A DNA stretch of 5,373 bases from UBA6265 sp964526965. Lineage in GTDB: Bacteria; Chloroflexota; Chloroflexia; Thermomicrobiales; UBA6265. Shown here one piece after another: positions 2,459 to 5,373 of this stretch. Position numbers and translations under genes: made by a program. Position 1 is the stretch's first letter; every line of letters starts with the position of its first letter. The stretch spans positions 1 through 5,373 of the forward strand of contig CAZGML010000059.1 of NCBI GenBank assembly GCA_964526965.1, written 5' to 3'. Under the pieces are notes generated by a model, which was not told the origin of the DNA, searched no databases, and saw nothing but the letters and a program-made list of their open reading frames with translations.

Positions 2459-5239
2459 TTACTGCGCACGTTCCAGGTTGAGCGCCAGCAGCCGACTCAA
2501 CACCACATCCTCCTCGACCTCGGCGGGGGTTTCATCATCCGGCCAGCCATAGGCATCCCACACGGCGCGGTCGAGCGTGGCGTGCAGGTTCCTCAGCCAG
2601 GTGGGGTTGGCGTTGTAGAGGTTGGTGAGCGTGCGTTTCTTCAGCTCGGCCTCGGTTGCATCCGGTGGATTCAGCCAGTTGTTGCGAGCATCATCCAGCG
2701 CTTTCGCTGCATCACCAATCGCGATCACACGCGGATCATCGACCGGCTCCTGCCCCGGCGGCCAGGGGAACGGGTAGGTCTCGAAGGTGGTGGTTGGTGT
2801 GTAGCGAGGGTCATTACCTTTACCAAGCCACGTGCCCATGCGCAGACTCCACAACTCATGCGCGCGACTATGCAGCACACCGAAGAAATAATCGTCGTCG
2901 CGAGCGAAAACTACAACGGCGTGATTGGAAAGAACTGATGGACTAAACCACCTAAATAGGCGATGTTTCGATACCGCAGGTGTCGCAATGTATCGCTTGA
3001 GATCAGAGGTCTTGTCTCGCATTTCACCTCGGGGCCAGAGGTGCAACCACCAGCGGCTGTCTCGCAATGCAGAGCGCGACGTCTCCCGCATAGGCTTCAC
3101 TCTTTTCTCGATGTATTCGAATGGCTGTTCGTAAAGTGCAGCTTCCTCAAGAGTAGCATCGATGCCGAAATCCACGACCCAAACATCACGAGAACGCCGA
3201 GTTATATCCATTGCGTTAATCATTGGTCGAATAACATCCGAATTGGGCCGACCATTTGGATTAACAGGAGAAGATAGGAACTCATCCGCAAGCTCTCTTG
3301 GCATATCGAAAGGCCCGCTCAGCTGCGAACCCAGATAGCACAGTGAAGCGTTTTCTCTCAATCGGATCGCGTCATTCAGTCCCACTTCCTTAGTCAAATA
3401 AGAAGAAATCGCTGGCACTGATTGACCATTCAGAATTCGTTGCTGCTCTGTTCCATCATCAAATCCGATGATAGAAATCCGAACTGCTGCACCATCCAGA
3501 ATCCATGGCTCATCTGACCAAGCGAAATATATGTCTCCTGAGTCTTTAATGCGTTGGAGTACTGTTCGATTACTTCCACCTCGAATAGAGTTCGTTGCCA
3601 ATAAACCTGCACGCGTGGAATGCTTCATCTCAATCTGCGCACGTGCCTTCTCAAGGAAGTACCCGACCAAATCTGTGAAACCTTGAACTCGTCCTACAAA
3701 CACGCGGTGGAGAAGCTGAACATACTCATCACCCAGTTCCGCGCGCAGAAACTTGGCACCCAGGAACGGCGGATTGCCGATAATGTACTTCGCGGCCGGC
3801 CACTCGGTTTCGGTGACGGTGCCGGTCTCCTCATCAATCGTCAGCAGTGCGTCCCTGTGCTCAATCGAATCCAGCGGCGACAGGATGGGTTCATCAGGAA
3901 TACCGAAACCATTCTCGATCATCCACTGCAGGTAGCCGATCCAGATCGCGGCCTGTGCGAGTTGCTGGGCGTGGAAGTTAATCTCGATACCACGGAGTTG
4001 CTTCGGGGTGATTTCCGGTAGACCCAACGGCCTGTTGAGGTTAACGGCCCGCCAGGTCATCACTTCTTTCTCCAGCGTCAGCAAGGCGTTGAGCGCCACA
4101 TAAAGGAAGTTGCCACTGCCACAGGCAGGGTCCAACACAGTTACCTCTCGCAATTCCTCTAGGAACTCTACGATGCGCGCTTCGGCCGGCGACATCGATT
4201 TGTTGCGCGGTTTCTTTGTTTTGAGCTTCCCACTCTCGATAGCGTTCTGTATCTCCGCCCACTCCCGACGCAGTGGCTCCATCACCACGGGCTCCACTAC
4301 CCGCTCGATATCCTGCTTGCTGGTGTAATGCGCACCGAGTTGCGATCGCTTGTCTGGATCGAGGCTGCGCTCGAACAGCGTGCCGAAAATGGCCGGCTCG
4401 ACCTGGCTCCAGTCCAGTTTCGTGGCGGCATGGATGGCGGCAATTTCATCGGTGGTGAGTAGTGGCACATCCACCTCGGCGAAGAGTCCACCGTTCACCC
4501 ACGGGATGGTCTTGAGGAAGACACGTCCACCACGTTGCATGGCCGTGAAGAGCCTAGTGGTGTCCTCACGGAACGCTTCAGGGTCGCTGGAGTCAGCAGT
4601 GGTGATCTCGCTGAATATCTTGTCTGGCAGCAGGCCGATATCCTCGGCGAAGAGGCTGAACACCACCTGTACCAGGAAGTGGGCGGTGCTCTCCGGGTGC
4701 TGGCCGCGATTGTAAAGTCCGCGTGTGACTTGCGCGAACACGCCGGCTGCCTCGGCGGTGAGCTCATCGGGTGTCTGGAGCGGTTTGAGATCCAGCGGAT
4801 CGGTGAAGAGCTTGCGGATTGTACTGAGCGCACCGGGATCGGAAAGGCTGTTGAGATCGTATTCGTACACCTTCTTCACGGTGTTGGTGAAGTTGGTGTG
4901 AATGCGGATGATGTTGAGATCGCTCACCACCATCAGTGGCGGATTACCGAGATCATCCTTGTAGCGCAGCAGTTGCACGTAGGCGTCGTCGAGGTTCTTG
5001 CCCTGGCCCTTGTACTCCCAGGCGAAGTGGCCCTTCATCCACACATCGGCCCAGCCATTACCACCGGCGGTGATGGAAGCCCCACGTTCGAAGGTATAGG
5101 TCTCGCCGGAGTGGTCGATATCGGTGGGTTTGGGGACATCGAGGAGATCGCAGAGGTCGTTGAAGTGGGACTGTGAGGCGGTGCGCTCCTTGAGATTGGA
5201 AGCACCGATCCATTTGCGTTGAAAACTGACGACATCCAT
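2459..5239 (-). CDS. MmeI-like Type IIL restriction-modification enzyme (single-chain nuclease and N6-adenine DNA methyltransferase)
   Basis: A 926-residue protein, close to the 919 residues of MmeI, with that family's architecture. The N-terminal nuclease carries D65-X9-E75-X-K77, the same spacing as the MmeI catalytic site. A helical connector follows (about 155-300). The methyltransferase has GAHYTS (302-307), SAM-binding motif I DPACGSGNF (370-378) and catalytic motif IV NPPF (489-492), typical of gamma-class N6-adenine methylation. The target-recognition domain (about 620-825) ends in RYTPTTTFETYPFPWP. A short C-terminal helical domain has LTNLYNANPTWL and LDRAVWDAYGWP. In this family one protein recognises a 6-7-base site, methylates one strand for protection and cuts about 20 bases away, so no partner gene is needed. 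The frame is intact with all motifs, so it is probably active. The site cannot be predicted here. Start: the N-terminus has the family's WIGASNLKERTASQSHF motif. The alternative is a methyltransferase-only orphan, which the nuclease motif argues against. Confidence 0.92.
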   Translation of the reverse strand: MDVVSFQRKWIGASNLKERTASQSHFNDLCDLLDVPKPTDIDHSGETYTFERGASITAGGNGWADVWMKGHFAWEYKGQGKNLDDAYVQLLRYKDDLGNPPLMVVSDLNIIRIHTNFTNTVKKVYEYDLNSLSDPGALSTIRKLFTDPLDLKPLQTPDELTAEAAGVFAQVTRGLYNRGQHPESTAHFLVQVVFSLFAEDIGLLPDKIFSEITTADSSDPEAFREDTTRLFTAMQRGGRVFLKTIPWVNGGLFAEVDVPLLTTDEIAAIHAATKLDWSQVEPAIFGTLFERSLDPDKRSQLGAHYTSKQDIERVVEPVVMEPLRREWAEIQNAIESGKLKTKKPRNKSMSPAEARIVEFLEELREVTVLDPACGSGNFLYVALNALLTLEKEVMTWRAVNLNRPLGLPEITPKQLRGIEINFHAQQLAQAAIWIGYLQWMIENGFGIPDEPILSPLDSIEHRDALLTIDEETGTVTETEWPAAKYIIGNPPFLGAKFLRAELGDEYVQLLHRVFVGRVQGFTDLVGYFLEKARAQIEMKHSTRAGLLATNSIRGGSNRTVLQRIKDSGDIYFAWSDEPWILDGAAVRISIIGFDDGTEQQRILNGQSVPAISSYLTKEVGLNDAIRLRENASLCYLGSQLSGPFDMPRELADEFLSSPVNPNGRPNSDVIRPMINAMDITRRSRDVWVVDFGIDATLEEAALYEQPFEYIEKRVKPMRETSRSALRDSRWWLHLWPRGEMRDKTSDLKRYIATPAVSKHRLFRWFSPSVLSNHAVVVFARDDDYFFGVLHSRAHELWSLRMGTWLGKGNDPRYTPTTTFETYPFPWPPGQEPVDDPRVIAIGDAAKALDDARNNWLNPPDATEAELKKRTLTNLYNANPTWLRNLHATLDRAVWDAYGWPDDETPAEVEEDVVLSRLLALNLERAQ
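2881..3720 (-). other. A+T-richer segment of the RM gene covering late methyltransferase motifs and the TRD
   Basis: A hand count gives 407 G+C in these 840 bases (about 48%). Individual 60-base lines on either side (2521-2580, 2641-2700, 2761-2880, 3721-3840, 4021-4080, 4381-4440) count 58-70%. The segment encodes about residues 507-786, just after motif IV NPPF and up to the conserved FFGVLHSRAHELW block. The reading frame passes through both edges without disturbance. The most specific reading is that the specificity-determining part came from a lower-GC donor by recombination between conserved flanks. Confidence 0.6.
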
Positions 5240-5251
5240 GCGGGAGTGGCT

Positions 5252-5256
5252 CTCCT
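5252..5256 (-). promoter_or_regulatory. Ribosome binding site of the RM gene
   Basis: On the minus strand AGGAG (5256-5252) precedes the ATG at 5239-5237 by 12 bases, somewhat longer than the usual 5-9. It supports this start together with the family-typical N-terminus. The wide gap suggests modest translation, which would suit a potentially toxic nuclease. Confidence 0.6.
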
Positions 5257-5281
5257 GTTGGGTATGGGCTCTTTGTAGGGG

Positions 5282-5287
5282 ATTATA
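5282..5287 (-). promoter_or_regulatory. Candidate -10 element (TATAAT) of the RM gene promoter
   Basis: The minus strand reads a perfect TATAAT at 5287-5282, 42 bases upstream of the start codon, giving a leader of roughly 35 bases that includes the ribosome binding site. No good TTGACA-like -35 lies 15-19 bases further upstream (CCACGG at 17), so the promoter would be weak or need an activator. The -10 sits in a gap between the broken arms of an inverted repeat (5275-5292 with 5311-5319). Confidence 0.45.
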
Positions 5288-5373
5288 GGCTGACTACGCT
5301 TGACCGTGGCCAGCCCTACGTCACTCAGAGCGCAGCAAGGGCTACGCCGCCTCCGGCAGAGTCCCCGCGCGAA
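5288..5373. other. Upstream flank of the RM gene, no gene seen
   Basis: Short non-coding end of the window. CAGCCCTAC (5311-5319) is the complement of GTAGGG plus GCTG (5275-5280, 5289-5292) interrupted by eight bases. AGCCCT (5312-5317) also pairs with AGGGCT (5338-5343). The segment reads like ordinary intergenic DNA or part of another dispersed repeat. I cannot identify a divergent gene start before the window ends. Confidence 0.35.

Noticed and set aside
1470..2469. Several 70-114-codon open frames on both strands across the intergenic region
   Set aside because: They are translations of the repeat words (recurring IPHS, FQ, GARE-like peptides), overlap each other on both strands and match no family.
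2339..2938. 199-codon plus-strand open frame
   Set aside because: It begins in the array flank and then runs antisense to the C-terminal and TRD part of the RM gene. No motif supports it.
4535..5176. 213-codon plus-strand open frame opposite the RM gene
   Set aside because: It lies wholly antisense to conserved nuclease and connector domains of the RM enzyme and has no recognisable family. It is a by-product of GC-rich codon structure.
2459..5239. RM gene as BREX PglX or a Type I HsdM subunit
   Set aside because: The N-terminal D-X9-E-X-K nuclease, the 926-residue length and the RYTPTTTFETYPFPWP end fit the MmeI-like single-chain family, and no BREX or HsdR/HsdS partner is next to it in the window.

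Overview
The window looks like chromosomal DNA from a moderately GC-rich bacterium. Hand counts of sampled 60-base lines give roughly 58-70% GC in most of the restriction-modification gene, and the left gene looks similar by eye. I cannot assign a taxon. The repeat-laden intergenic DNA and the style of both proteins would fit a Chloroflexota-like free-living or metagenomic genome, but that is a weak inference.

Layout. (1) 9-1433, plus strand: one uninterrupted reading frame joining a HAD-superfamily hydrolase (about residues 1-240) to a complete TrmD tRNA (guanine-37-N1)-methyltransferase (about residues 248-474). The junction carries what looks like the relic of a separate trmD start: a stop codon, an AAGGAG Shine-Dalgarno sequence and an ATG, all in a different frame. 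(2) 1434-2458: about 1 kb of non-coding DNA between two convergent genes. It is packed with nine imperfect inverted repeats (hairpins A-D and F-J) whose arms are mostly built of tandem 7-8-base words (ATTCCAAC-, GGGAGCAA-, CCAAG- and AGATTCC-like). They form two groups by shared central sequence. A spacer at about 1781-1966 splits the array and holds a different dispersed-repeat-like segment and a small A+T-rich inverted repeat. (3) 2459-5239, minus strand: a full-length, apparently intact MmeI-like (Type IIL) restriction-modification enzyme. Nuclease, helical connector, N6-adenine methyltransferase and target-recognition domains lie in one 926-residue chain. The segment covering the later methyltransferase motifs and target-recognition domain is distinctly A+T-richer than the rest of the gene. 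(4) 5240-5373: upstream region of the RM gene with a ribosome binding site and a perfect TATAAT -10 candidate on the minus strand.

The two genes are not functionally linked. The first is tRNA-modification housekeeping, apparently detached from the usual rplS partner on its downstream side. The second is a self-contained defence gene. The least explained part of the window is the hairpin array between them.
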